From Strigamia acuminata (lineage: Eukaryota > Arthropoda > Chilopoda > Geophilomorpha > Linotaeniidae): 64,000 nucleotides of DNA. Shown piece by piece: positions 13,771-25,370 of this stretch. Numbering within the stretch: the stretch's first letter is position 1; each line of letters opens with the position of its first letter. The notes below the pieces were generated by a model. The model ran no database searches and was not told the origin of the DNA. It worked only from the letters and a program-made list of their open reading frames with translations. A program made the position numbers and the translations under genes. The DNA is taken from NCBI GenBank assembly GCA_949358305.1, contig OX442324.1, positions 3,480,001 through 3,544,000 on the forward strand. Reading direction: 5' to 3'.

Positions 13771-14836
13771 TAGTTTTATTTTCGTTTTATTTTCTAAATA
13801 TAAATTAGTGGCCCCCAAGCACCAGAATGCGTTAATGCGAATTTTGGATAATTCTATTTTGATTAAATCAACCTAGATAAGTTAATCGAGCTACAATCCT
13901 GGAACTGGTTGGATTGATCAACTAGTGTGGGACCGTTTTGGTGAAATTATGTGCGCATTTCCATTATGCAAATGCCGCATAACTTCCGTCTAATACCAAT
14001 TGTAAGATCAGAAATATCACGTATGTCATGTGAATAACAGGACGTGCCCGTGTAATCGCACTTGAATGTCAAACAACTATTGTGTAATTTGAATATTTAT
14101 TTATTTATTCATTCACACTCGAAGAAGTACATGATCAATAATAACCAGGAAAAACAAGATGATTGTCAACAAAATTTTGCATCGAACCTGACGCATTTAC
14201 CTGTATCAAACTCTAATAGAACGCGAGTGTGGTATTTGTACAACTGTTTGTTTCTCTTTCGTAGGAAAAAGGCAATACCATCGATTCAAAGGATTACAGA
14301 CTACAATAGGCCAGTGCCACCATTTTTCAATGTAAATATGAATGCGATATACGGCCACCATATATTACGAAACATGGCAAAAATAATATATCGCACAGCA
14401 TAAGCGATACACCGGTATTTGCAAAATGTTGCGACAAATTATAAATATAGGTATATTGCAACATTAAAACGTTTTTCATTATTAAAAATTAGAAAAATAA
14501 GAACGTTTGCGATATTCAATTGCGATATGCAAATTGGATATTCTAATTTTTCTATGACGCGGGCCTAATTTACAGTTGTGTGGTCGGTTTTTAGGCACAG
14601 GAATTCGCAAGGATCCTTTGTAGAATTTAATTGAAAAAGTTTTTATAGTTGAAACTATTCCTGTTTGAGGTTTGATGAGTTGTGACCGGTCACAAAGACA
14701 GCAGAGATGAGGTGCACGTGTGATTCGATCGGTCGAAATCTTGAGAAAAATCACACGAGTTTGATCAGGATAATTTTCAGGTTTTCAATTTTTGGCGCCA
14801 CGTGACGCCCAATTTAAGTTCTGATTTGGCTGACTT

Positions 14837-16974
14837 ATGGACCAATCGACAAATCCCATGGAAGAGTCACCGGTAAGTTGTTCATTTATTTCACAGTATC
14901 ACTTTCATTCACTGTACATTTATTTCGAATGAATGATTTGAACATACACTTGACAGGCGTGATTTGGTGGAATTTGTTAGCACAACAAAGCACCAGTGCA
15001 CCTAAAAATGCACAAGCGATTTTGCAAAGTCAAAAAATCTAAAAAGGACGTCTTAATTAAGCTAAATAGTTGATATATATATCTATTGGAATTAATTATT
15101 TGTTTGTTTTTCAATAAATTTGATATTTCAGAGAGCATCTCGCCGATCGTCGACCAATCATTCGTCGCCTGGGTCATGCGGCTTGCGATATCGGTGGTTA
15201 CGTTGCCGCTACATTTCATTGTGTGTCATCGCCTCCGTCGTGATTTTCAAGGCGTATCTCTCCTTCCCTCCTCTACCTACTAATTCTATACAGATAACGC
15301 AGCTGAAGAACGGAACTACAGTATCAATTTTTCAGAGTATACACCGTCTAGCTAGGGTAGATCCTTCTAAAAAGTTCTCAGTCCCAGTGTCAGTACTCCC
15401 AGTACCAGTCCAAGCCAAAAATACAACTAACAAAATTATCCTTAACACTACGAAAAATTCCGTATCAAATAATTTCCATTGGTCAGTGGGAGAAATTTTT
15501 ACGAACAGCAAGCGTCACGCATCCAAAGCGCCTCTCACGATGATTTATGTCGTGACGCCAACTTACCGACGGTTGGAGCAAATGGCTGAATTAACCCGTT
15601 TAGCCCAGACGTTGATGCATGTGCCTTCACTGCACTGGATAGTGGTCGAAGATGCAGTCGCCTTTAGTGGTTCCGTGCGCAGACTTTTGCGAAGAAGTGG
15701 AACGAATTTCACGCACATGCTCGGACCGAAACCTGAGCGGTTTGCTGAGAAGTCCCGCAAGAAGTTGATCCCGAGAGGTGTTTCCAATAGAATTGCAGCT
15801 TTACGTTGGGTGCAGAATAATGTAAAAAGTGGAGTTCTTTATTTCGCTGATGATGATAATTCGTACGACATTCGGCTGTTCGAAGAAGTAAGTTTAGCGG
15901 ATTGTGTCCCTTGTTGCATGTGCATGTGCATCTGGAGGGGTCCATTCAGAAATGTTTGAAGTTGTGCTTATTAAACTTGTGTGGATTTATTAAAAATTTG
16001 AAGATTTTTTAAGAGATTTTTTTTTTAATTTGTTGAAATTTGTCAAGTTTGAGGATTTTGAATAGAATTTTTTTAAATCTGTCGAAATGTACAAAAAGTT
16101 TGAAGATTTTGAATAGAATTTTTTTAAATCTGTCGAAATGTACAAAAAGTTTGAAGATTTTAATGATAAATTTCGACAAATTTGAAGATTTTAATGATAA
16201 ATTTGGACAAATTTGAAGATTTTAATGATAAATTTCGACAAATTTGAAGATTTTAATGATAAATTTCGACAAATTTGAAGATTTTAATGATAAATTTCGA
16301 CAAATTTGAAGATTTTAATGATAAATTTCGACAAATTTGAAGATTTTCAATTTTTTCAATTTGACGATTTTCAATTTTTTTAATTTGACGATTTTCAATT
16401 TTTTTAATTTGACGATTTTCAATTTTTTCAATTTGAAGATTTTCATTAAAAATTCACAAAAAGTTGAATATTTGAATGAAAATTTCTGAAATTTGTCAAA
16501 ATTTCTCATAAATTCATTAAAATAAGTTAAAATTTATATATACGTACGGTATTTTTAAAATTGTCTGCAATTTCTATATATTGAACACAATTCTCTAATT
16601 TATAAAAATATGTTTTAATTATGCCAGTATTTTGAAAACTAATCATTGAAATTGTAGAAATAATTAATTGCCATTAAATTAAACTTTCCAATATATTAAT
16701 TTATCAATCCAGCACACATTTCAGGAAATGATAGATGAACATGGACCACACCACCGAAATATATCAGCAAAATTGCTGTTGCCCTATCCTGCTGATGATA
16801 ACACAACTGAGCATGCTCAGACATGATATACAACAGTTGGGGGTTGCCATAAGCAGAAGTGATTGTGTTGAAATACAGGGAAGCTGAACTTCACATTTGT
16901 CAGACCTTAAAGGGGCAATAATTTTCCAATCTAATTTCCTCAGGAACGGAAGATGATAAAGATCCATGAAATTT

Positions 16975-17009
<35 letters not shown>

Positions 17010-18043
17010 TTTTATTTTTATTTATTTTTATTTTTTCAGATGCGCTCCACCAAAAAAGTTTCCATGTGGCCTGTTGGTTTGGTCACAAATCTGGCTGTGA
17101 GTTCCCCTGTAATAGCTAAAGGTCACGTAATTGGATTCTACGATGGCTGGATCGCTAGTCGAAAATTTCCAGTCGATATGGCTGGTTTCTCCGTCAATAT
17201 TGCCTTCCTGTTACAGGTAAAAATAATTCATTTGATCTTAGCGACAGAGTTGAGAATTTTGCTACCTAACGACGCTTGGAATGGTTATTGTTGATATTTA
17301 CGATGAATTTTAAAACAAACCGCTGATTCTGAATAATTGTTGATAACATTTTTGTCTATTTGCAGCATCCCAAAGTTACAATGCCATTTTCTGTCGGGTA
17401 TGAAGAAGATGGGTTTCTTCGGAGTTTAAACATCACAATTGCTGATATTGAGCCAAAAGCAGAAAACTGTACCAAGGTAAAAGGGTTGTGCGAATTAAAA
17501 GAGAAATTTGTAATTTGTTTAAAGGTGTATTTTCAAAAATGAGATTTAAAATCCAAATTAATTGAGATAGAAAAGAGAAGAAGAATTTGGTTGCTGCCAG
17601 TGCCAGTACAGTTGATGTTATGGCAGTCATGCACCATTCTCCCATTAGCCAATTCTGCCTGTATGAATTCCAAGCCGGGCGGTTTTTGATGCGAGTTATA
17701 TGGTACCATTTGGTGCGCGCATGAACTAGTTTCACCGCGTTGATCGAGGGGTTGGCATTCACCCGGATGCGTGAAAATGAGTGAATTTAGTCGCAAGTGG
17801 GCGATTAATCCGAAGCCAGCCGGCAGTTTACTGGCGTCATGAAAATGCACCTTTATGCTGTGAAATAAGTTGATGGAATGGTGCTCCGTGTCGAATATCT
17901 ATTGATTTCAATTTTTATTTCAACAGATATTAGTTTGGCACACAAAAACCGTGAGCAATAAACCGCCAAAGAAAATGACCATTAAAGATGTTAAGAAATA
18001 CTCTCAGACTAACATTCTTGAGCTTGCGACTAACATGTGGTGA
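14837..18043 (+). CDS. B3GAT: Beta-1,3-glucuronyltransferase, GT43 family
   Basis: GT43 enzymes transfer glucuronic acid from UDP-GlcA in the Golgi. B3GAT3/GlcAT-I completes the glycosaminoglycan linker tetrasaccharide. Five exons, all phase 0, are 14837-14872, 15132-15887, 17040-17216, 17366-17476 and 17927-18043, giving 398 residues. It is a type II membrane protein with a short cytosolic tail, a membrane segment at about 39-57 (ISLCVIASVVIFKAYLSF), and a stem to about 140. The catalytic domain starts with IYVVTPTYRR (P155-T156-Y157, UDP contact). It contains the metal-binding DDD motif at 252-254 (YFADDDNSYD), the LFEE catalytic-base region, VSMWPVGLV, RKFPVDMAGFSVNIAFLL, and ILVWHTKT near the C terminus. 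Two NTT sequons are in the stem. The paralogue (B3GAT1, 2 or 3) is not resolved. The second intron is unusually repeat-rich. Confidence 0.95.
16000..16510. repeat. Composite tandem repeat array in B3GAT intron 2
   Basis: Three related arrays follow each other. About two copies of a 54-bp unit containing AATCTGTCGAAATGTACAAA lie at 16045-16155. Six or so copies of a 31-bp unit containing GAAGATTTTAATGATAAATT lie at 16150-16345. About four copies of a 23-bp unit containing TTTGACGATTTTCAATTTTT lie at 16350-16440. All share the TTTGAAGATTTT core, so they probably derive from one another. Confidence 0.85.
16974..17037. repeat. (ATTT)n microsatellite before B3GAT exon 3
   Basis: About 15 tandem ATTT units occupy the polypyrimidine region directly before the TTTTTTCAG acceptor of exon 3. 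Length variation here could touch splicing efficiency. Confidence 0.9.
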
Positions 18044-18381
18044 AGTCGCTTTTAAAAAGAAAATGTTCGTGTTCTTCTGAAAATATTTTTGTCTCCGAAC
18101 GTGTCGAATGTTATCGTTAATCTATTTTCCATTACAGCTTTAAGAGTGAACGCTATTTTGTGGTTCATTTAAAAATAATAATAATAAAAAAAAAGGTTGA
18201 CCCGGTTGTTATCCATTAAAAAAAAAAAGTGCGATCTATTAATGACTAATAAAAGTTTTTTGAAAAATATGCTAAGTTTTTATTTTGTCTGCTTCCGACG
18301 GTTATTAATAGGCGGCGACAATGAGATGAAAATGTCACGATTCGAGTTCTAATTTCGAGTGTAAATTTAAACGGTTTAAAA
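18044..18381. other. B3GAT 3' UTR and spacer
   Basis: AT-rich 3' sequence with A runs (AATAATAATAATAAAAAAAA near 18173-18192) that include possible polyadenylation signals. The final part holds the presumed promoter of the next gene. No other gene is seen. Confidence 0.5.
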
Positions 18382-19220
18382 ATGGATGATTCTTTCGGAC
18401 AACGGATCAAAATTATGGAGGAATGCCAGACGAATGTTTGTGAAAATGATGGTGAACGGTGGCCGCCCCGAATGGCTTGTCCTTTTGTCAAATTCGAAGC
18501 CCCTTGTCCAGGTTTGAACCACGAACATCGCAGGCCAGCAGGCCAACTGCCGTACAGATTCAAAAATGCTGGTAAAGTTTGAAATACACGATAATTATAA
18601 ATGGTAAATATAATCCTAATAAAAATTAATCAATTTGATGAAAAGGAATTTTGCAGGGATACGCGTCGGCACCCAGAGGAATGAAATGGTTCACGTCGAA
18701 CAGCGCATATGGAAATTCCGCGTACACAACTTATCATTTACCTAAGGTTTATTATGGCGTTGGGTGTAAGGCCTCGAAAGTAAGATATAGATTACAAATT
18801 ATCTTTCATCTCGAAATATAGAAATTCGTTTAAGAAAATGTTGCCTTTTTTCGCACTTAAATGTAATCGAGAAATCGATGTGGGCGATATGAGATCGGGG
18901 GAAGGAAACTAACTGTTTATCAATACCAGCCAGATGCAAAAACCGTAAATGCCTCTTTTTCCATCAAGAAAATGCACGTAGATTTCAATACAAAATGAAA
19001 AAAATTAACATAACCATGGTAGTGTTAAATATCATTTTATGAAAATGATTTTTTTTTTTAAATTAACCCGAAATCGCCTCCTTGCAATTCCATCTAACTC
19101 GTGTTGCAAACGGCGCATTTTATTGGTATCAATTCCCCACAACTGATTTCATTTGCTGGTGAAGTGCAGCAAAGCTCCAGGGACATGCGCAGTACCAAAT
19201 GGATGAGAAAGAGAAAGTAA
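18382..19220 (+). CDS. PIERCE1: PIERCE1-like ciliary microtubule inner protein
   Basis: PIERCE1 and PIERCE2 (C9orf116, C15orf65) are small proteins inside ciliary doublet microtubules that help dock outer dynein arms. Exon 1 is 18382-18571 and exon 2 is 18646-18779, in phase across a 74-bp intron. The diagnostic part is LPYRFKNAGILQGY and then the separate segment FTSNSAYGNSAYTTYHLPKV. The second matches the family pattern of LP-RF-N-G-GY followed by T-N-YG-PT-MPKV. The acceptor used is AAAAG|GAATTTT, because the later TTTTGCAG breaks the frame. A possible last exon at 19170-19220 ends in KWMRKRK and may be a decayed form of the family GMYRN motif. With it the product is 124 residues. The long cysteine-containing N terminus is lineage-specific. 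The family call rests on remembered sequences. Confidence 0.6.
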
Positions 19221-19553
19221 TACAATTAAGACTTTTTTTTTTTAAAGCAATATTTCGCAATTGCAAATGTAAGTTGATTTGTTTTTTATTTTGTTTTTAA
19301 AAATTACAAACGGTCATGACATCAAACGTTTAAAATATAACAAAAATCAGCAACCGATTATAAACGAGCAGTTCTTTTCAGGAAAATCACACAAGAGGAA
19401 TGTACAAGCACACGGTCATGATCACGTGCAAGAAAAACAAATGACCATTTTGTTGTGACTAGAAGAAAAGACAAAAAATAGAAATAAAATGGATGGGCAA
19501 GCTGAAACGGAAAAAAAAAAATAATTTAAAAAAAAATAATAATAATTCCACAT
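19221..19553. other. Spacer between the PIERCE1-like gene and TBC1D25
   Basis: AT-rich tail-to-tail spacer with A and T runs. It should contain the 3' UTRs of the two converging genes. No reading frame of interest is present. Confidence 0.5.
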
Positions 19554-22233
19554 TTAAACATTCAAATCTTGCGCATCAGCCTGCGACGAATCTTGCGAAT
19601 GAAGACTGCAATAATCACTGAACAGTTTCCTCGCTTGATGAAGCACCCGATTGACGTCGTGCTTGCGAACCATTTTATCTAAATGCATAGCCAACTCGTT
19701 ATAATCCATGTTGTTTTTCATTATATAATCGCGTTGCTGCAGCAACAACGTCAACGAGAGGAAGATCATGAACGGGTTGCCATCGCCCAGCTCGCTCGGT
19801 CGCGGCAAGCGGGGCATTTGCGCCCTCGCCGCCGCCGAATACTGGACACTTTCGGACGCCTCTTCGCACGAATTCGTCATGACCAGATCTTCGATCTCCT
19901 CGACCAAGCTGTTCTCCTTGAGCACTGGCGGCCGGCACTCGTCGCTCGACCGCTCCACCAGATTGATCGGCGTCACGCACTTGAGCTGAGTCCTCTTTTC
20001 CGGCGTCACGTCACTCTCCAGGATCTCCCCGTTGTAATGTTTCCTCTCCTCTTCCTCTTGTTCGAGGCACATCTTCATGGACTGCGTCCGCTCCTTGCTC
20101 TTTCTGTCGTTGACGCATTTGATCTGGTCGCCGGCCGACAAATCGCTGTCGTCGCACGCGGATTCCTCCGAACTGTCGTCATTCACCTGATAACAAGCAC
20201 TTTGCCAGCTGTCTTTCGCCGACTCGTTGTCGCCCTCCGACGGGAACCGGAAGTGGCGTCCAGATCCGGGAAGCTGTCTGTTCAGATTCTCCAAATCCAT
20301 TCGGAGTTCGCGCGTCACCGACGTGGTCATCGGGAAATAGTCTTGCGGGTCGTCGTTCGACGTTTCAGGCTCGGTGAAGCTTTCCTTGCGCGGCAGAGCC
20401 GGTCCCTCGAGCGAGGCCGAGGCCGAGGGTGTCGCCGTCGCCGTCGCCAGCGCCGTCTTGGAGCGGTTGCTCATCTCCAACTTGCATCGCGAGCTGCAGA
20501 TGGACGACGACGACGACTGGCGGCGAATGGCCCGCACTTTGGTGTAAGGGTTTTCCACACTGTTCAGGATGAGAGAGCGCGGCGACAGCGGCGAAAACTC
20601 CTCGTAAAGATTCAAGTCTCTCTCCGGCGGGTCGGGCGGGAGCGAGCTCCACAACACCTCGAGCATGCGCAGCGCGTCGTCGAAAGCGAATTCCCGCTTC
20701 AGCTCGAGCAACAACCAGCGATAGCAAAATAGTAAATCGTCTCCTCGCTGCTGCTTCAAATACTCGGAGAATTCTGGGTCGTAAACTTGAAGCACTTCGG
20801 TTAAATGTTGGAATTTGATGGTCATGGAACGACCGTCGAGCATGAAATTCGGTTTCAGACGCTTCATCAGCGCACAAAAGCAAATGTAAGCTTGCGATTC
20901 GTCCCGAAGCGTGACGAGCAAAGGCGAAGCTAAGTCGCTCATTCCTTGGCAGTAAGACACTGACGGATGATATATGGCGTAAGTGGTAAGCAAATTGAAT
21001 AAGGCGACGACATTCTTGTTATCGTCTGCGCCTGCGTAGTATTTGTGCGTACGATCTGTCCGGAGAACGTCTTTACGAACCATGTTAATAATAACCTACA
21101 AAATAATCGTTTTAATTTTTTTTAACACGTTTTTGTGCACAAATTTACCTGCATCTCGTCCGTATTCGTGTTTCTGTTCACCGATATTTGCCAGGCTTCT
21201 TTTAAACTCTCGTACTCGGACGATTTCCTTTTCATGTAATCGATTCGTTCTTTGCCGGTCATGTTGGTTGGATACACGTTGAGCAGATGTTTCCACACAA
21301 CGCGTCGAAGACTCGCGTCCACACCACCCTAGATATTTTCAAGATATAAAACGAAAATCATTCGTAAATTCTATTAAATTTTTTTTTTTTAATTTTATTT
21401 TCGTCACTTGATAAATGCAATGCCGTAATTCTATGGGTTTTATCAAACACCCGTTGCCATCTAAAAACGTGTGGAACTCTGAATCGGCCATCGGTTGTTT
21501 AATCGGTTTAAAACAATCAGTCGCTTCGTTGTTAAAATTAAAGGCTCGTTGAACCAAATTGAGTGTTTTTTCCATTTGGGTTAAAATCGTTCCTTTCAAT
21601 GTGGACCGGTCGGAGGACGGAGTTGGCAGCGGAGGGTCCACCGGGGCTAGCACTGCCCATTCTTCGAGACCTTTTCAACGCACGAAAAATTCAATATTTT
21701 AAATGATTAGATTCAAGAAACATTTTTTTTTTTTTAAAAACCTTCTTCAAACGGCTTCAAATCCACTTTAAGACGAAGACACGGGTGTGATGCACCCAAA
21801 AATGCCGCATCCAAATCCCAATCGGATAAAACGGGCAAATATGTGTCTTCGCCACGGTCATCTTTAGCTAGGTAGCTTATTGCAAATTCTCTGAAAAATT
21901 TTTTTAAACAATACAAAATTAATTAATTTTTAATTTTTTTTTTTTTTTTTTAATTTTTAAATTTTTAAATTTTTAAATTTATTAACTCACCCTCGGACGT
22001 CAAATGCCCTCGTTAACAAAGATTGCAGAACTTCAAATGAAGTAATTTGAGGGTCAACGCTAAATTTACGGAATTCAGGTTCTAGGTTTCCCTCACATTT
22101 CTGCAACACACGAGAAATAAATGTGAACAATAAAATTACCACGTTTACAATAATGTCTGTTGCCATTCATTTCTCGCACCTTCACTTTTACTCGAATGGC
22201 GTCTCTATTGTGATACCCGAACGTGCCTGACAT
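19554..22233 (-). CDS. TBC1D25: TBC1 domain family member 25 (OATL1), Rab GTPase-activating protein
   Basis: TBC1D25/OATL1 is a Rab33B GAP that binds Atg8 proteins and acts in autophagosome maturation. Six minus-strand exons join in frame: 22233-22180, 22100-21991, 21890-21742, 21670-21408, 21328-21149 and 21095-19554, giving 765 residues. The N terminus is PB1-like (VKVKKCEGNLEPEFRKFSVD and LSDWDLDAAFLGASHPCLRL). EEWAVL at 107-112 matches the position of the LC3-interacting motif known in the human protein. The TBC domain has the arginine finger in VRKDVLR (D261, R264) and the glutamine finger in SYCQGMSD (Q302). A strongly family-specific FCYRWLLLELKREFAFDDAL follows. A long acidic, Ser-rich linker (about 430-670) precedes the conserved end GNPFMIFLSLTLLLQQRDYI and DYNELAMHLDKMVRKH. 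The last exon is notably GC-rich compared with exons 1-5. Confidence 0.96.
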
Positions 22234-22876
22234 GACTGCTACGTGGTGTATTTGCTAGAGACTGCTGCTGAACTGGCTGGCTTAATGCACAAACATTCAA
22301 ACTCGTTGGCGACTGCTAACCTTCCGTTATGACCTCAAAACGTTCAACCCCAAGCGCCATGTTGATGCAATGACCGATTACGTAATTCATTCATTCGAGT
22401 GGTTTTTAGAAAAAGTGTAGAAAAAATTTAATTTCTGTGGTTCTTTTAGCTACAATTAATAAACTCAGAATAAATTTCTTTCATTTCGTGTGAAACAAAT
22501 AAAAATAAATGTCCATAGGTGGCGCCATCTGATCGCAGCTTCTACAGTATACTATTTTACGGCCATTTTTGTTGGAAGCTCAGAAGCGGCGGCGGGCAAA
22601 GCTGATTTTCAAATACTCGGCACGTGGTGTCACGAAACGTGAATTGCATTCCATTCGATTTCGCTCAGCACAAGAAAAGCTTCTATATTTTCTCTTCTCG
22701 GTGAAACCAGCAAGACATCACTGCCAATTTGTCATCGTACTAGAGTAATACGGATAATTCGAATTTGATTTGTTTGTTACATCACGTGTTAATAATCGAG
22801 TTAACCCTAATAACGAACTCTATTTTTTTTCTATAGAATGCAAACATTTTCTCGCTCGATCGAGCCGTAAAAACAA
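22234..22876. promoter_or_regulatory. Divergent promoter region between TBC1D25 and CENPK
   Basis: The two genes start head to head across 643 bp. CTATAG|AATGCAAAC near 22840 could be the 3' splice site of a CENPK 5' UTR intron. An in-frame TAA at 22868-22870 limits the CENPK frame upstream. CGGCACGTGGTGTCACGAAACGTG near 22618 holds a CACGTG E-box. No TATA box is clear. Confidence 0.5.
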
Positions 22877-24030
22877 ATGAGCAGCCTTGAAAGCCCGTTC
22901 ACAATTATCTCTGACGGAGATACCGGAATTGAATGTACTGAAGTGACCAATACTGATAGCCCGATGCCAAGGAGCACGGAGGACGAAACTTGTGCTGAAT
23001 GTACGGAAATGAGCAGCATTGAAAGCCCGATTCCAGAAAGCAAGCCGGTCCAAACAGTTGTTGAATGTACGGAAATGAACAGTCCTGAAAGCCCGACCGC
23101 TGTGTCGGAGGACGATTCTCTTATTCAAGGTAATACTAATAAAAAGAAGGGAAAAAAATCGATCTCTGCTGTAATATAAATTCTAAATTGCTTAAAATGT
23201 GTGTATATTTCTTGCAGAGGTTGTGGATGACGATTTGTCTTCAGCAAGAAATGAATTAGAGGCGAGTATTCGACAGTCAAAGGTGCTTTTAAGTCTAATC
23301 CAGGAAGAAAAAAGATCTCTCAATCAAATGGTGGCTAGGTAATTGTTAAATAGTTGTGATCATTAAATTGTATTAATTCTGGATTTTTTTTTAATCAGAC
23401 AAGTAAATATCAATGCACTGAACCAAGAGGACATTATTCTGTTGAGAACACAACTGGTGGTGTTGAAGAAACAATTGGAAAAGTTGAAAATACAACAATT
23501 GCCTTTGATTAAGAAGTTACACGAACAAAATGTGGAAATTTGTAAATTCATCAACGAAAAAACAAAAGAAATGGTAAAACAAACGTAAATTTTTTTTTTT
23601 TAATTAATTAAATGAACTAATTTGTAATTTAATCGATTATTTTTAGTATGTTTTCCTAATGACAAGTTTTGAAGCACCGAATTTCGACTCGGAGGTTCGT
23701 CTAAACTCGTTTTGTTGCCGTTTTTCGTTGCGTTATTAATCAATTTCGTACTTTGCATTCAGGAAACGGCAGAAATCTCACCAGAAATGGCTAACCTCAC
23801 ATTGGCCGACTTAATCGAAGTGAGAATAATTTATTTAAATTCATTAAAATTTATTTATTGTAAAATGGAAATTGCAGAAGCTGATTTGCCGTTGGGAGGA
23901 TTCGCCGGATCCGTACATCGATGTTGACCAGGCAGTTTGGCCACCTCACGTTGAACTTTTGCTGCGTGTCGGCATTATCCAGCGCCATACAGACGACCCG
24001 ACCAAGATCTGTTTACTGCCGTACGATTAA
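22877..24030 (+). CDS. CENPK: Centromere protein K (CENP-K), CCAN subunit
   Basis: CENP-K belongs to the CENP-H/I/K/M part of the constitutive centromere-associated network that links CENP-A chromatin to the outer kinetochore. Six exons join in frame: 22877-23129, 23218-23338, 23399-23573, 23647-23694, 23763-23819 and 23878-24030. They give 268 residues, almost exactly the vertebrate length (about 269). The middle (about 90-183) is a long predicted coiled coil rich in L, K, Q and E. The C-terminal exon is diagnostic: DPYIDVDQAVWPPHVELLLR (229-248), GIIQRH and DDPTKICL match the conserved DPY, WPPYVELLLRNGIALRH and DPTRI of human CENP-K. Residues 1-80 are unusual: three ECTE units spaced about 30 residues with SP dipeptides, replacing the usual N terminus. 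The ATG chosen follows an in-frame stop. Confidence 0.85.
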
Positions 24031-25370
24031 AATAATTTTTATTTATTTTTTTAAATTTTAAATTTAAAAAAAAATTAATGTACATTTTCTAAGTTTGAAG
24101 TTTTTTTTTTAATCCAATTTTTTATCTCCTGAATTTGAACAGATAAAAAATAAAAGACAAAAAACGACTGGTCGAATTTGAATTTGAAATATTTGTTCAC
24201 TAGAGGTCGCTGCTGTCGCGCTAGAAAGAAAAACGAGCCGTGTGAAACTGAAACAAACCCGATGCTCAACGTAGTTCCGATCGTCGACACAAGATGGCGC
24301 TGTGTGCGAAAAAAAATCTCCCATAGTCAGTCGAGAGACGAACAAATGGACAACGGGAAGATTCGGATGAAGGGAAAGTTTTGTCGACTGATAAAACTAT
24401 TTTCCTGTTAATGAAGGGGGAGGGGAAATGTAACGAGTTCCTGGGCCCGCGACAGGACGACTTTTGCTGGCGATAAGCAAGAAATCCCGATTCATCCATC
24501 CGGCTCGTCTTTCTATCAGTTTAGGAAGTTTAGGGGGTAGTAAACTCGCAACCACCGAAATGACGAATGATGAATCGCCTTGATGCCAGGTAGGAAATTT
24601 TTCTTCACTTGGCTCGATCGATTGCGCTCGCTTTTCGAATGATAGATGGAGAAAGGCGTGCGATTTTCTCGCACATGCACGCTGCTTCCACATGCGCGCA
24701 AATCCAAATCTCGGATCACGTGACTCATTGGCTGGCTTTACGGCGTGACGTCATGTCAATCATCTGAGTGGATGTGGATGCTGTGATTCGCCGGAAGTAG
24801 TAATTTGTGGCTATGTCGTGATTGGGCGAGTAATTAGCGCGTGAATTAATTAATTGCAAGGGGTGGTAATCCCATCGTTAAGCCATGGGCTTAAATGAAG
24901 GGAAGTGTCGACATGACGACTCTATTAACTAATTAGTGTCTTGTAGTTAGGATACGAGGCGCACTTGTTTCCGGTTCTCGGTCTGCATTGTTTTTCGGAT
25001 TTTTGATTTTTGATTTTTTTTTTTTTTGTTGGAATTTTTTTGTTTTGTTTAAAATAAACAAAACTCGAGTAAATAAGTTGTTTGGAAGGATTTTCGGGGT
25101 GATGATTCGTTTGTTTGTGTTTGTTTACAACATTGTTTGCATTCCTTTTGTCAGTTTGTGTCTGTTGTTTGAGTTTGCGAATTTTTCTTCCGTTTTTTCA
25201 CTTTTTGTGTTTTATGTTTTTGTTATTTTTTAAAAGTATTAAATTTTTTTTTTTTTGTGTTTGTGTGTTTTTTTTTTTTTTCGTTCTTTTTGTTTTCGTA
25301 TTTATTTGTTTTTATTTGTTTTTTTTCGCGTCTTAAATCCATCTCGACCCATTTCGGCACCATCGATATT
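24031..25370. other. Start of gene-free territory: CENPK 3' UTR and regulatory-like sequence
   Basis: The first 150 bp are AT-rich 3' UTR. After about 24200 the sequence becomes CpG-containing and complex, with AAGATGGCGC at 24291-24300, TGACGTCA at 24746-24753 and TAATTA-type motifs (GAGTAATTAGCGCGTGAATTAATTAATTG near 24829-24857, shown only as the site of a cluster). From about 25000 to 25330 it is a T/G-rich low-complexity stretch. No supported gene. Confidence 0.4.

Larger units (their letters stand above)
10849..14836. other. 4-kb intergenic region between KLHDC10 and B3GAT
   Basis: Mostly AT-rich unique sequence with no recognised gene. It contains two weak candidate small genes (about 11092-11350 and 12373-12724) and a repeat array at 13681-13770. 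An open frame at 14062-14403 matches no family I know. The B3GAT promoter must lie near the right edge. A CACGTGACGCCC element at about 14798-14809 precedes its start codon. Confidence 0.5.

Noticed and set aside
18652-18660. TTTTGCAG as the acceptor of PIERCE1-like exon 2
   Set aside because: Splicing here puts the conserved GYASAPRG frame out of phase. The acceptor at 18644-18645 keeps the frame and adds ILQ before GY as in the family.
19683-20732. 349-codon plus-strand open frame
   Set aside because: It lies exactly opposite the GC-rich last exon of TBC1D25, is rich in Arg and Leu as antisense of GC-rich codons usually is, and has no domain.
25115-25336. Hydrophobic F/C/V-rich frame resembling a membrane protein
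   Set aside because: A direct translation of T/G-rich low-complexity sequence. The repetition is at DNA level.
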